A stretch of 64,000 bases of DNA from Micromussa lordhowensis (taxonomy: Eukaryota; Cnidaria; Anthozoa; Scleractinia; Lobophylliidae), in the NCBI GenBank assembly GCA_964020085.1, contig OZ026595.1, forward strand, positions 10,219,516 through 10,283,515. Reading direction: 5' to 3'. The notes beneath the pieces were generated by a model that made no database searches, was not told the origin of the DNA, and worked only from the letters and a program-made list of their open reading frames with translations. Both the position numbers and the translations under genes were made by a program. Positions 52,401-63,329 of this stretch are shown in pieces (within the stretch, counting starts at the first letter, position 1; each line of letters opens with the position of its first letter).

Positions 52401-55400
52401 GAATAATTTCTCTAAATTCAGATCATGTTTCTGTTGGTTTTTGCTGTACACAAGAATGTCGTCACTGATGTTGAGGCATCTCGGTATGTCTTGGGTGATC
52501 TCCTTGCTCACGGTGTCTTGAAAAATTTAACCCGCGGATCTCGTGCAAAAATTTAATTTAGCCTTTTGCACCTGTACAACCCGACGTGCGTTGAAAATGT
52601 GGTGATGTCGTGACTGTTCTCTTCCAGTTCCGGTTGATGATATCCATGATTCATATCTAGGCGGGAGAAAACAGTTCCTCGAGAGTGGGCATGACAGTAT
52701 GGGTCAGCAGAATGGCTTTGTTGGCATCACTCATATTCACGTTCAGTCGAATTTCGTTGGCCGTTCGTTTTGGTGTAATCACAACTGGGGGTACCCAACT
52801 GTCTACTGCCTACAGTTCCGGCCTTACGCTGAACGGAATTCTTCTGAGCAACTGGTGTTACTGTACGGTCACCATGTAGATCGACCGGCACTCTTTCTAT
52901 TTTCCCGATCCCCTGGAACAGATTAGCGTATTCTCTCAGGTAGCTTGTTCGTCGTTTCAGGATCAGTTCGTACTGCATTCGTAGTCGCTATGAGGCCAAG
53001 ACTTTCGGCAGTCTGAAATCCTATCAAGGGTTCCGTGTTAGTGTTCCCTTAAGGTGGCTCGTAGTTTTCAGGTTTTTGACGGCTCGTAACTTTGTAAGAA
53101 TAGAACAAAAAGGCAGACGAGGACCACTGTAATATTTTTGTAAATTTGGATAATATAACTTATACTTGACCTAGAACAGCTGTTATTTTGTCGTCAGCAG
53201 TTACCATGGCAACATTCCTAAAGGATTTTCCAGACCTGATTTTTCGCTTATGTCACTAATAACTAAAAAATTAACCGGTGACCTCAAGTTTTTTTTTAAA
53301 CCATAGCTTTTAGCATCTGAAAAGGTAAATGCACAACAATTAAAAAAAAAACTTACGGAGCCGATTCCTTCTAAACTTGGTAAAACGACAATTTGCACAG
53401 CGTGCAAATTTCCTTGCGTATAATTTTTTTAGTTTTTTTCTGATGTTTGCTCTCAATGATAACATTATATTAAAACCATTAAAAGAAGCGGTCACTGGGC
53501 TTGTTTTCAGGAAAAAGCCTTCGCGAGTTCCGTTATTCCCACGCGCGTAGACACGCATTCAAAAATCCAGACTTTATAAGATCAGCAGTTGCTCATGAGC
53601 TGTTTTGACTACCGCTGACTGTTTCGTGTGCCCGCGCGGGCGAGCGGGCTCCGAACAGGCGTTTTGTTTTTGTTTGCTGCCGTTTGATGCTAAAACATCA
53701 TTTACAGTTGTAGTTGTCGTTAAAGACAACCTCCTGGGCTTACTCTGTAGGATTTTTACACAAATTCTGGGTAGATTTACTATGTTTTACGACTCCTCAA
53801 TACGGGTCCTTAATCTCGGTGGCTGCACGATCGATCAAGTTTCCTTTGAAATTTGGGAAACTTTGGATTCCCGAAACAATTTTTCTTAAATACACAGAAT
53901 TGACTTAAGTCGTTCCAGCAGGTAAAGCCTCCTTTATATGCGAATTTCGTCTCCAACAGTACAAAAGTGACCTTGGGCGAAAAAAGCCGCGCGCCGCCAT
54001 ATTTGCTTTGGTCTTTCGAGTTTTAAATCTCGCGCCTCTATCGTTCGTGTTTCTCACGCGTGACGCACGACGGTGATCTACTCCCCGCGCGAGAAAACTG
54101 GCACGAGCCACCTTAAATGACGAGAAACGTTGCAGGTATGATTTAAGTGTTTGACTCTACGACCGCATCAAATTTCCCTGTCACCGTTAATGGCCAGGAC
54201 GGTTTGGTACGAGCGTAATACGCTTTTTGACCTCTGTAATTTGACTTTGTTAGCAAGCAGCTGCTGAAAGATGCATTCATCCATTTACAGTGGATCCTGA
54301 GTCAATCAGCACTCTGATTTCGTTGTTTTCAATTTTAACGCTTCTTACTGGCCTGGGTTTTTGGTTGCTTTCGACAGCCCCGACTTCCTCGATCCCACAC
54401 AGGGATTCCGCATCGCTGCTATCCGAGGGCACCTCCTGACGAACTGTCTTTACGATGCTCTTGTTTACTTTCCCTTTGCTCATACAACATTTCGCCAAAT
54501 GATTCATGTTCCCGCATGTGGTGAATTGCTTTCCCCATGCTTGGCATTTCTTCTTTCCTCCAACGTGCGGAAATGTGCCTCCACAAAAATAAAACTCTGC
54601 TTTGTTGATACCAGTCGAGTTGTTTTGTCTTTCTAGTGAGACCCTGTTGAACTCTTCCTCGGTAATATTTCCTCAACTTTGTTGCTCCATTTCAATTCTC
54701 TTCGCTTGTTTATCCGACAATTCCTGAGCTCTAGCATCATCTAACGCCTCCTGAAGAGAATGAGGCTTACTGAGAAAACGCCGTTTGGCTCTCTTCGATT
54801 TTCCTTTGTCACGACCATATGCAGTCGTTGGCGTACAAGGGAGCATGATCACTGTGAAGAGGGGGGGGGGGAGGTAATCAAATCCCGCAGTTCGTCCCAC
54901 TGCAAGGTACTCAACTATGCTGGAGAGTACGGTGTTTTGGATTGGGACCAGGAGCGACAACCAATGAACCGACAACCAACGAACGGAGAACGGAGATCAG
55001 TACCCGGAACATTACAACCTGCTTTATCAAACGCACAAATCTGCGTTATCGACTTAAACTCTTGCTTTGTTGTTCAATTTATGTTTTTCAAAAAGCACAA
55101 ACCGTATGGTTGAACAAACCTCCTCACCCCCAGCTCAGATCCCCTTAGTGAGATGCAATTTCTGCAAAGTATACGGACTGAAAAAATGTCATCAGGATCC
55201 GTGCAAACCCAACGGATCTTCACACTTTTTTCTCTCCATCGCTTGGGTTACACAGTTATTAAGCCCTAAGACTGAGATGCAATTTTCGCGCCGCACACAG
55301 ACAGAAAATGGTCTTTTTAGATCTCTAAAAGAGAACAAACCTAAAACTTGTTCTGTCGAACCGTATATATTAGTTTGTATATATTGGATAATCCTCGCTG

Positions 55401-58400
55401 GGACCGAATCGTGTGTACTTTGGAGAAAGTTGTTGTCATCCGTCGCTCAATCGAGTAGCGCCGTGAGAGGTCGATGCCTATCGCCTTTTGTGGCTATAGA
55501 GATAGCAATCCTGGATTTGCAATCTCTGTTGCAACCCTGGCGTATGAAGACAGATGCCTGTTGTGGATGTGGGTGATCCTAATGATGATTGGCTTTTCTC
55601 GTGGCTCTTCTTTCATGGTTTTTATCTCAGATGGCAGCCTTTCCTCTTGTCCTAATGATCTAGTTGCTTGCACAGGGTTCCGGGTTCTGCAAGGGACTCG
55701 CATGAATAGGTGTCAATGTTGCACGCTTTGTTTTCGCTCTGCTATACGTCCTTAAAGCGTAGATGGGGAGGCCTTTATACCCTACCCAAGCGACGCGCTC
55801 GACGTAGAGTAGACCCTTGACGATGCACTGATCATCTATACTGTGAACGCTAAGCTAGGCGGCTTTGACGTAGGAGTGTGAGCATGGCTTGCTTGGCTGT
55901 TGTCCGTCAGATCTGGAGTGAAGATGTACGAATGTGTTAACAACTTGTAGGCATGTTTCAAGAGCATGTAAGAACGCAGGCCTTTTTAAATCTGCTTTTG
56001 GCTCCGAACTCCGCAGGCAAATCACCGTCAAACTGTACAGTGCTCATCACACCGTCACCATCACCGTCATCACGCCGTCACTGCCATCTTTCCTCGCAAA
56101 ATCGAACACCTTGGCCAGGTCTATGAATAAAAGATAGTGTCTAAATCTAGTTTCTGCTCATATTCTGGGAGAATGTCATGTCTAAAGCTGACCTCTTGGT
56201 ACAGACACCGCACTGTCACTCTGGGTATATCAGTATCAGGACGTATCTGCCGAATGGGGATACTGCTTGCTAACAATGCTTAGCAGAAAGATGCCACTAC
56301 AATTGCCCCTCTTTTTATTAAGGATAGCAATGTTGGAATCGCTCATGTCTTGAGGTAGAAAACTTTCTTTCCAGCATTGAGTTAGAAGGTTTCGAAGGGG
56401 CACCAACAGGCTTCATTTGCCCCCTTTCATGACCTGGAGGGTTCCTCATCCATTTCGGACATCTAAAGGAGACAGTGGCGTCGAGAGCAGACTGGTGAGC
56501 AAAAGGTTCTCCTGGAGCACATGATAGAGTAAGGGGCCATAACAGTGTACTGACAGCCAGCCACTTCACAGGCGCAACCGCTACCTGCGAGAGAAAGTTA
56601 TTCTATTGTCAATTTGTTTGCCACTACTTCCGTCAATTAAATAAATTTAATAAATAAATAAAGTAAATTTTACTTGACAGATTAAAAAAGATTGTTAAAT
56701 CACTTTTAATTTTGTGAAGGAACTGTTGTAAATTTTTCTCCGTAGGGTGTGCGATGCCCAAGAAGTCAGCAAATATGCGTGGACTTTTAAACTGATACTT
56801 GAGTCGTATGGAGGGAAAGCACTCTTCTTTGCCGTGGATTGGGAGCTTGATCTAAAGGCAAGTCTATGATGAACAGGTGTGAGTAAAACTGTGTCAAATT
56901 CTCACAGTAAAGAGTACGTCTTCCACTCAGTTCAATATGAGATTTGGTAACACGCAATAAATCTAATAAATTAGACAAAGCGGAGGAACCTGGGGAGACG
57001 CATAGACTGGAATCACCGATCGTATATGTGGTCCTCTTTTAATATCTATTAGCATTGTAAGTTGAGGTTAATCTAGAAGCAGGGAAAGGGTAATACCTTT
57101 TTTAAAAAAAACTAATAGTATGGTTTACTCTCAGCAGCAGTGGGAAGAGGTTATTACTGAAGAAAAGAACATTTTTTGGCCTCTAGAAGCAGGGTAGGTC
57201 AAAAGCTTTGATGGTCGATTACACCTGGAGAGAGACTCGCATATAAAAAGGACAATGGGGTTCTCGTCTTACCTGTTAGGGGTTGAAAACGCAGTTTTGG
57301 TACCTCTTAAGGTGTTGAGTCTCAAACGTTCCACAGTGGGAGCTTATGGGGCATCTTTTAGGTTTTTGAGCCAGACCATATGACAGAAGATAATTTCTTC
57401 TTTTAGAATTGGTGCCTCATTAGTCAGGGAGCATGTGTCATAAAATAAAGCTCCGTGGGATTTTTATGGTGAAAACAAACCACCTACCTAGATGTGTTAA
57501 GGGGACCCTAAGGAACAAAAAAAATATTGTCAGCAATTTTGTAACCTAAACCGGCGGCCGCTATGGGGGGTCTCCGTTTAGACCTATATTGCTCAACATG
57601 GAATCGAGGCTGGCATCTAAAATGGAGTGTAAATAGAATTAACTACAGTAAATTTCAATAAAAATACCAGAAAGCTTTAATATAGTCTACCTAAAACATA
57701 TCCATAGACTTAAGTACTAAATACTGATCACGTGATCAACACTGCACGAAAGCGTGGCTGGTGGTTTGTTGTCTTCAAATAAGTTTCAAAGGCATGAACT
57801 TTGGGGGGATAAGAAAACATTTCAAGCCACGACCACAAACAAGGATCTTGGTACCTCTAAGGGAATATTGTCAAAAATTCCCGGCGAGCACCTCCGTCCT
57901 CTTTATATGCCATTACCTTACATACACTGAACTAAAATGGCATCCTAGTCAAATCATGGATGCGTCCACTGGATTCTCCAATTTAAAAGAACAAAAAGTA
58001 AGTAACACGACTTATCCATAATGTTTCCATTTCTATAATCAAGCGGCCAATTATGGGAATTAGTGGTGGAATTGGTATTTGCACCCAAATCATCCCAGCC
58101 TCCTACGCAGAAGCGCATTGGGCTCGTCGAAACAAATTGCTATTCACATAGACTAATCACAGCTGGCGTCCAAATTCTGCTGGTACATGTGCAATTGGAC
58201 CGAAATGTAGCAAGAGACGTTAACAACAAACAAAATTGCGGATGCAAGTGGGTCTTTTCGACGAGTGTTTGAGACATTTAAAATCGCCAATTTAGATTTT
58301 AAGCTTCACCAGCAAAAAGCTACACAGCATTCCGAAAAGAAAAAGGACGTATTCCTTCGAACTCATTATTTTGGCTAGTTCTTTTCAAATGCTAGACACC

Positions 58401-61400
58401 TGCGGGAAGCCTGCAAGAGACCAGAATACTAGCGTCGCCTATCGAACGAGTGAGTGTGACGTTCGCAATATTCTGTTCAAATCCTCCGTAAGAAGCTAAG
58501 GTGTATTTTACAGGGGAGGAAATGATGTGTTTGTATATCTACGGACTCGGACAGAGCATGAAATACTGCTAATCTATGTTTTTCTTTCGAAATTGACATG
58601 CAGCAGAGCGCAACAAAAGTATTGCCCCTAAAGCGCCTGTTTAGTTTATGAATGGCTTGCGTTGATTGGCTCTTCAGTATTTTCCACGTGATTTCCAGCC
58701 GGTCTTTATGAACAAAGGGCAAGGAATGGGCCGTTTGTTCCAGTGGTGTTTGTTGGGGAGAGGTGCTGTCGTGCCATAACAGCGTCTGCGTACGAGTCTC
58801 CCCTCAGCAATCACTGTCGACTATATGCCCACTAGCCCTGTGCACCACCAAAGGGACTAAGAATAAGTTTTGTGGTCATTTTTTTAGAGATTTTAAGACG
58901 AATGTTCAATTAGCCAGATTTGGGCCCAAGTATAAGCTTGTCGCCCGGTAACGTTTAAGAACTTACCTAAGCAATCTAATATGTATCACATTTATAATCA
59001 GGATAGAGAAAACAAAGGGAAACACCACAGCTTCACCGATTACTCAGCCCAAACCGTGCAAACGTGCCCCTGCTCCTTTGCTGGCGGAGCCTCACACTTA
59101 TGTTAACGTACCGTTTGACCCCCTGAACGTCCCTCTCCGCACTGTGCCATCAGCTATGGATCACTCACTCTCCGCCAAAGGGCCTAAAACGACAGGGCCA
59201 CTAGCACATTCTCGCCCATCAGGCTTGGACACCAAATCAAAACCAACATGGCCACCAAAACAGTCGCCCTCCGTTCCGCCACTTGCAAGACCACACGAAA
59301 AACCTGCAAAGAAAGGGCCACCCATAAAGCCTCGTCCAAATTTCTCTATTCCACCATCGAGCAAAAGCAAGTCGGAAATTCGTCTAGCACAGGAACGGTT
59401 CGATGATGTATTTGAACAATTTACTTCACAAACACCCTTGAGTATTGGAGAAGAACAAGGTAATGCCACCTTACCGTTTCTTACATTAACTGTTTAGCTA
59501 GAAATACATAAATATCTAAATTAATTGATTTATTTAGGTTGTACAACCCATTTACACCAAAGTATTTTGCTTACTCACTTCTTTAGCGAATAAACGAGAG
59601 ACTGTTATTTGACTAAAAATTGAAAACACTGAACACCATGCGCACGATATGAAACTCTGGGTATTAAAATTTAAAACATGTCCCTTTAAATCAAAGAGCT
59701 TTCATTTGCGTTGCTACTTTGGAGTTGTTTCTCGGTAGGTACTAGTTGAAGTTCTCGGTCTTGCATTTTAATTGTCTACTGGTCTGCCTCCCACAAGTTG
59801 GGATTTTCAAGCCTATTTATGTTTATTTATGTTTCTTTCAGTTTAAGTGACATGCCTGCTGGGAACTAGCAAGGCGTAGCTAAGCGCATTGACCACTGGC
59901 TATATATAAATATTTAACATTGCAATGAGTTATTTTCAAAAGGCTTAGTTATACCGTGAACATTTTTTAGACCCTCCGTCCTCGTCAAGATCCTTTTCGC
60001 CAACTGGTGTTTCTACTCCACGTAAACCTAGAACAGCTGAAAGGTGAGCCTGGTATTTTGTCGGCTTTGTTGATTTTTTTTAGCATTATTCTTGTTGTCA
60101 TTTTGTATTAGTTAGGGCTGATTGTTAAATAAGAATAACTGGAACTCCAGTTCAAACCTCGAACTCTTGTCTTTTGAGCCCTTCCACAGCTTCTTCAACT
60201 TACTAACATTCACCGTAGTTCGATCGAAACGTCCAGTGTTTGATCTGGGTATTGCCTTCAACAGAAAGTGTGTTTAAAAATAGAAGAACCGCAGCCAGGA
60301 AAAAACATCATAAATATTATAAAAAACGCTCACTGACTATGTACAGTTAAAAAACTTCAAGCTTTCGGCTGTCAGGCTACAGCCTTCAATGGATAAAGTG
60401 GACAAGGACGACAACTACTTATATACAAAAAATGGCGAGACTAATAAAATGAATATATAAAACGGGAGAATGAAAAATATGTAAGAAAGTGTCAATTGAT
60501 CTTTTTTAAAAGAATGGAATATTGGTTGGGCAGCGGCCTTGAATTATTATCTGCATGATCAATAGAAGCGGTGTGCCAAGATTCTGATGTCTTGCGGATA
60601 CGAGAAGAACCCTTATCAATCACTTGGGAATTATTGAAGTCAATAGAGTGGTTTGCAGACCAAGCGTGTTTAGCGATATTAGAACCTCTTGCGTAAGACT
60701 TCACATTCCTCATATGTTCTTTTCTTCTAGTTTCAAAGCATCTACCAGTCTCGCCTACATAACTCCATGGGCAGTCAGCACAAGATATTTTGTAAACCAC
60801 GTTAGGTTGCAAATCAATCGGAGGTCGGGACTTGGGAGAGGGAAACTCTTGTTGCAATGTCTTGAGTGGCTTATTGACAACTCGGATATCATGTTTTCTT
60901 GAGTCTAGTAAGAGGCTGGGAAATTCCATTAATATAAGGAAGAACTGCATAATTAAAGAAATCGAAAGGTGCGGCCCATTTGAAAAACATGCAGACAAGT
61001 TCCTCAGGTGTTGGGATGGAGTTTGTTCGCTGAGTAGAAGATTTCTTCTTTAAGATGTTAGAAATAACATTTTGGGGGTAATTATTGATTCGAAGAGCGT
61101 CGGTGACACGAATAAGTTCAGTCTCTTTTCCTTGTTTCGTGTTGGGAAGATTAGTTGCGCGATGCAATAAAGTCTCGGCCGTGCTGATCTTGTGTCGTTT
61201 GTCATGGTGAGAGAAGAAATCTAAATACCTGTCGGTGTGAGTTGGTTTGCGATAAACATCAACAAATCAACAATGAGAGCATTATCTTTACGGGAAACTA
61301 GGGCGTCCAAAAAAGCGATCTGGTTGTTATTTTCTTCTTCGATGGTAAAGGAAATGTGTTGATCAATACTGTTGAGCGTGTTGTGGAAAGAGTCAACTGC

Positions 61401-63329
61401 GTTTCTTTTTATGATGCAAAAACTATCATCGACATATCGTTTTCATACTTTGGGTGGAGCAGGAGTAGTGTTGATGGCCATCTCTTCGATTGCTTCCATA
61501 CATAAATTAGTGAACTGAACAATAGGCTTTCAACACTCAAGAATCAACAAAAAATTTGCGATTCTACATACCGTAAACTTCGCTCCACAGATTCCATACC
61601 ACCCGCCATCCGTGGTTCTATCAAGCATCATAAAGAAGGCAACCCACCCAGACCTATTGTTTCATCCATTGGTTCAGCGCTTTATAACACCTCGAAGTTT
61701 TTAACCAGCATCTTGACACCTCTTCAAAATGGCAATGGTTTCTCAGTTACTAATTCCTCTAACTTTGCCGACGAAATTTCCAACATTGACCTACAAGATG
61801 ATAAAATTATGCTGTCCTTTGATGTGGTTTTGCTCTTTACAGCTATTCCTGTCAAAAAAGCTTGTGAATATATTCAAAACAAATTGGATCGTGATGAATC
61901 ACTACATTTACGTACAAATCTTGTCACTACAGACGTCATTTCTTTGTTGAACTTTGTCCTATCCAACAACTACTTCGTCTACAACGACAGTAGTTATAAA
62001 CAGATTCATGGTTGTGCCATGGGCAGCCCCGTTAGCCCTGTCGTTGCTAATTTATGCATGGAAGCAATCGAAGAGATGGCCATCAACACTACTCCCAAAG
62101 CATGGAAACGATATGTCGATGATAGTTTTTGCATCATAAAAAGAAACGCAGTTGACTCTTTCCACAACACGCTCAACAGTATTGATCAACACATTTCCTT
62201 TACCATCGAAGAAGAAAATAACAACCAGATCGCTTTTTTGGACGCCCTAGTTTCCCGTAAAGATAATGCTCTCATTGTTGATTTGTTGATGTTTATCGCA
62301 AACCAACTCACACCGACAGGTATTTAGATTTCTTCTCTCACCATGACAAACGACACAAGATCAGCACGGCCGAGACTTTATTGCATCGCGCAACTAATCT
62401 TCCCAACACGAAACAAGGAAAAGAGACTGAACTTATTCGTGTCACCGACGCTCTTCGAATCAATAATTACCCCCAAAATGTTATTTCTAACATCTTAAAG
62501 AAGAAATCTTCTACTCAGCGAACAAACTCCATCCCAACACCTGAGGAACTTGTCTGCATGTTTTTCAAATGGGCCGCACCTTTTGATTTCTTTAACTATG
62601 CAGTTCTTCCTTATTATATTAATGGAATTTCCCAGCCTCTTACTAGACTCAAGAAAACATGATATCCGAGTTGTCAATAAGCCACTCAAGACATTGCAAC
62701 AAGAGTTTCCCTCTCCCAAGTCCCGACCTCCGATTGATTTGCAACCTAACGTGGTTTACAAAATATCTTGTGCTGACTGCCCATGGAGTTATGTAGGCGA
62801 GACTGGTAGATGCTTTGAAACTAGAAGAAAAGAACATATGAGGAATGTGAAGTCTTACGCAAGAGGTTCTAATATCGCTAAACACGCTTGGTCTGCAAAC
62901 CACTCGATTGACTTCAATAATTCCCAAGTGATTGATAAGGGTTCTTCTCGTATCCGCAAGACATTAGAATCTTGGCACACCGCTTCTATTGATCATGCAG
63001 ATAATAATTCAAGGCCGCTGCCCAACCAATATTCCATTCTTTTAAAAAAGATCAATTGACACTTTCTTACATATTTTTCATTCTCCCGTTTTATATATTC
63101 ATTTTATTAGTCTCACCATTTTTTGAATATAAGTAGTTGTCGTCCTTGTCCACTTTATTCATTGAAGGCTGTAGCCCGACAGCCGAAAGCTTGAAGTTTT
63201 TTAATTGTACATAGTCAGTGAGCGTTTTTTATAAGAAAGTATTTTGTCATTAACTATATTGTATTTTAAACCGTTTATTCATGCAGAGGTCACCCAGACG
63301 GACAGAGTTTTAAACAAGAAACCAGAGAG
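49317..63329 (+). CDS. SH3BP2: SH3BP2-like adaptor gene, copy 2 (partial, runs off the window)
   Basis: This is the tandem paralog of copy 1. Exons: 49317-49440, 49634-49733, 56746-56857, 57135-57193, 59002-59459, 59971-60043 and 63287-63329, all with consistent phases. The PH domain (GWVRKAES, SWRFVVLSTGCLYLY, WTFKLILE, LFFAVDWELDLK, QQWEEVITEE) and proline-rich linker (PPKQSPSVPPLARP, PPIKPRPNF) precede the PDGQSF exon. The SH2 exons must lie beyond 64000. Exon lengths equal those of copy 1 for four exons, while introns differ (intron 1 is 193 bp here, 3.9 kb in copy 1). By eye the PH exons are about 60 percent identical, so the duplication is not recent. Confidence 0.82.
49634..49733 (+). 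CDS. SH3BP2: SH3BP2-like copy 2, exon 2
   Basis: 100 bp after ttgtag, encoding SWRFVVLSTGCLYLYEDSQD and ending KIPLMKY before gtatct. Same length and phases as the copy 1 exon. Confidence 0.9.
49740..50415. other. Intron 2 of copy 2, first part; nothing recognised
   Basis: AT-rich. The frames around 50029-50290 are not family-like. Confidence 0.4.
50420..50640. repeat. Dispersed repeat, partner of 26215-26460
   Basis: Same ordered landmarks as the other copy (gtttggtttattttga, catttccag, ccaaaagccg, gtcgaagtt, tacgggaact, acttttctat, ccaatcagaacgcgcgtag). 'ggtcggtaaccaat' at about 50278 and its approximate inverse 'ggttggctaccgacc' at about 50647 may be the ends of the parent element. Confidence 0.6.
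50930..51795 (-). pseudogene. Penelope-like element fragment (linker and GIY-YIG, truncated)
   Basis: The minus-strand frame 51790-51395 has KRYKKSLLKTMLDHAF, APVRMVLPFKDRRSAN and IRPVYTSRKIGHEIK, closely similar to element P1. The nuclease part continues in a shifted frame (CAMQTMSGIRADT...). The 3' UTR to about 50935 ends in the same type of small hairpin as other Penelope elements here. The RT palm is lost at a junction with the gypsy fragment at about 51800. Confidence 0.75.
51805..54676 (-). pseudogene. Ty3/gypsy fragment, heavily decayed (element C)
   Basis: On the minus strand: zinc-knuckle region and protease (54676-54277, KQFTTCGNMNHLAKC in one frame and VLIDSGSTVN in another). RT follows in several frames (52978-52119), including ISDDILVYSKNQQKHD and GMKFSKDGASPTPRKVEAI. 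RNase H ends it (52198-51805, PFRIVTDQKPLEVILSN). Integrase and LTRs are missing. It is split by a 1060-bp TTAA element and by many frame changes. Distinct in sequence from elements A and B. Confidence 0.75.
53053..54112. mobile_element. TTAA-flanked non-autonomous element inside gypsy fragment C
   Basis: Termini GGTGGCTCGTAGTTTTC and (inverse) GGTGGCTCGTGCCAGTTTTC are flanked by TTAA at 53049-53052 and 54113-54116. 1060 bp with no transposase-like frame. TTAA duplications suit piggyBac or Kolobok-type transposases. Its termini differ from the 368-bp TTAA foldback at 23645. Confidence 0.85.
54680..56740. other. Intron 2 of copy 2, last part; unassigned
   Basis: Contains a homopurine run (about 54861-54874) and several open frames without recognisable domains. 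A minus-strand frame at 55703-55494 reads coherently but is unidentified. Possibly further retroelement debris. Confidence 0.35.
56746..56857 (+). CDS. SH3BP2: SH3BP2-like copy 2, exon 3 (GC donor)
   Basis: 112 bp after ccgtag, encoding VCDAQEVSKYAWTFKLI and LFFAVDWELDLK. The donor is AAG|gcaagt, the same GC donor as in copy 1. Confidence 0.9.
57135..57193 (+). CDS. SH3BP2: SH3BP2-like copy 2, exon 4 (PH C-terminal helix), tentative
   Basis: After tttactctcag the sequence CAGCAGTGGGAAGAG encodes QQWEEVITEEKNIFWPLEAG, which fits the PH C-terminal helix and aligns with KWKDAITQ of copy 1. The donor is GG|gtaggt in phase 2, exactly what the exon at 59002 needs. The end is uncertain because 'ctagaagcaggg' also occurs nearby at 57073. 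Confidence 0.6.
57200..58995. other. Intron 4 of copy 2; nothing recognised
   Basis: No family-like frame. The frame at 57761-58021 was considered as an alternative PH-end exon but lacks an acceptor at the right place. Confidence 0.4.
59002..59459 (+). CDS. SH3BP2: SH3BP2-like copy 2, exon 5 (proline-rich linker)
   Basis: After taatcag the exon encodes IEKTKGNTT, then AEPHTYVNVPFDPLNV (a Tyr-x-Asn motif as in copy 1). A proline-rich basic stretch follows with PTWPPKQSPSVPPLARP and PPIKPRPNFSIPP, then FDDVFEQFTSQTPL. It ends EEQ G|gtaatg in phase 1. The PxxP motifs suggest SH3 partners. Confidence 0.85.
59971..60043 (+). CDS. SH3BP2: SH3BP2-like copy 2, exon 6
   Basis: 73 bp after ttttttag, encoding PPSSSRSFSPTGVSTPRKPR before the split Arg at gtgagc. 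Same length and phases as the copy 1 exon at 15450-15522. Confidence 0.82.
60492..61509 (-). pseudogene. Penelope P3: inverted partial copy (RT end + GIY-YIG)
   Basis: In minus sense: ETELIRVTDALRINNYPQNV (RT thumb), INGISQPLTRL, then after a frame change VVNKPLKTLQQEFPSPKSRP and CADCPWSYVGETGRCFETRR (GIY-YIG core), ending ILLKKIN. The same frame change is present in the plus-strand arm. Confidence 0.85.
61516..62327 (+). pseudogene. Penelope P3: reverse transcriptase (5'-truncated)
   Basis: An open stretch of about 270 codons with RT motifs: GSIKHHKEGNPPRPIVSS, then IMLSFDVVLLFTAIPV (first catalytic Asp; FDVVSLFTxIP is usual). GCAMGSPVSPVVANL and RYVDDSFCIIK (YVDD active box) follow. After LDALVSRKDN the frame shifts at about 62285; the expected DVYRKPTHTDRYLDFFS continues in another frame. 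The N-terminal part of Penelope RT is missing. Confidence 0.88.
62340..63059 (+). pseudogene. Penelope P3: RT thumb, linker and GIY-YIG endonuclease
   Basis: The thumb region (LPNTKQGKETELIRVTDAL) runs to INGISQPLTRLKKT and stop. The next frame continues HDIRVVNKPLKTLQQEF and the GIY-YIG domain (VVYKISCADCPWSYVGETGR with the paired Cys; RRKEHMRNV), ending in ILLKKIN before TGA at 63057. One base separates the frames at about 62655. Confidence 0.85.
63287..63329 (+). CDS. SH3BP2: SH3BP2-like copy 2, exon 7 (PDGQSF motif)
   Basis: 43 bp after atgcag, encoding GHPDGQSFKQETRE before gtaatc. Equal in length and phase to the copy 1 exon at 17990. SH2 exons follow outside the window. Confidence 0.85.

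Larger units (their letters stand above)
60319..63234 (+). mobile_element. Penelope-like element with 1.19-kb inverted 3' copy (element P3)
   Basis: The plus-strand element (61516-63234) has RT, linker and GIY-YIG. The left arm 60319-61509 is an inverted copy of 62048-63234, differing by only a few substitutions and indels. About 540 bp of unique RT sequence lies between the arms. The outer ends (ttataaaaaacgctcactga and complement) face each other. RT is 5'-truncated, and two frame changes interrupt the coding region. It lies in intron 6 of SH3BP2-like copy 2. Confidence 0.88.

Noticed and set aside
57761..58021. Frame ending ELKWHPSQIMDASTGFSNLK as the PH-end exon of copy 2
   Set aside because: There is no acceptor immediately before the Trp-containing part and the exit phase does not fit the next exon; 57135-57193 fits better.
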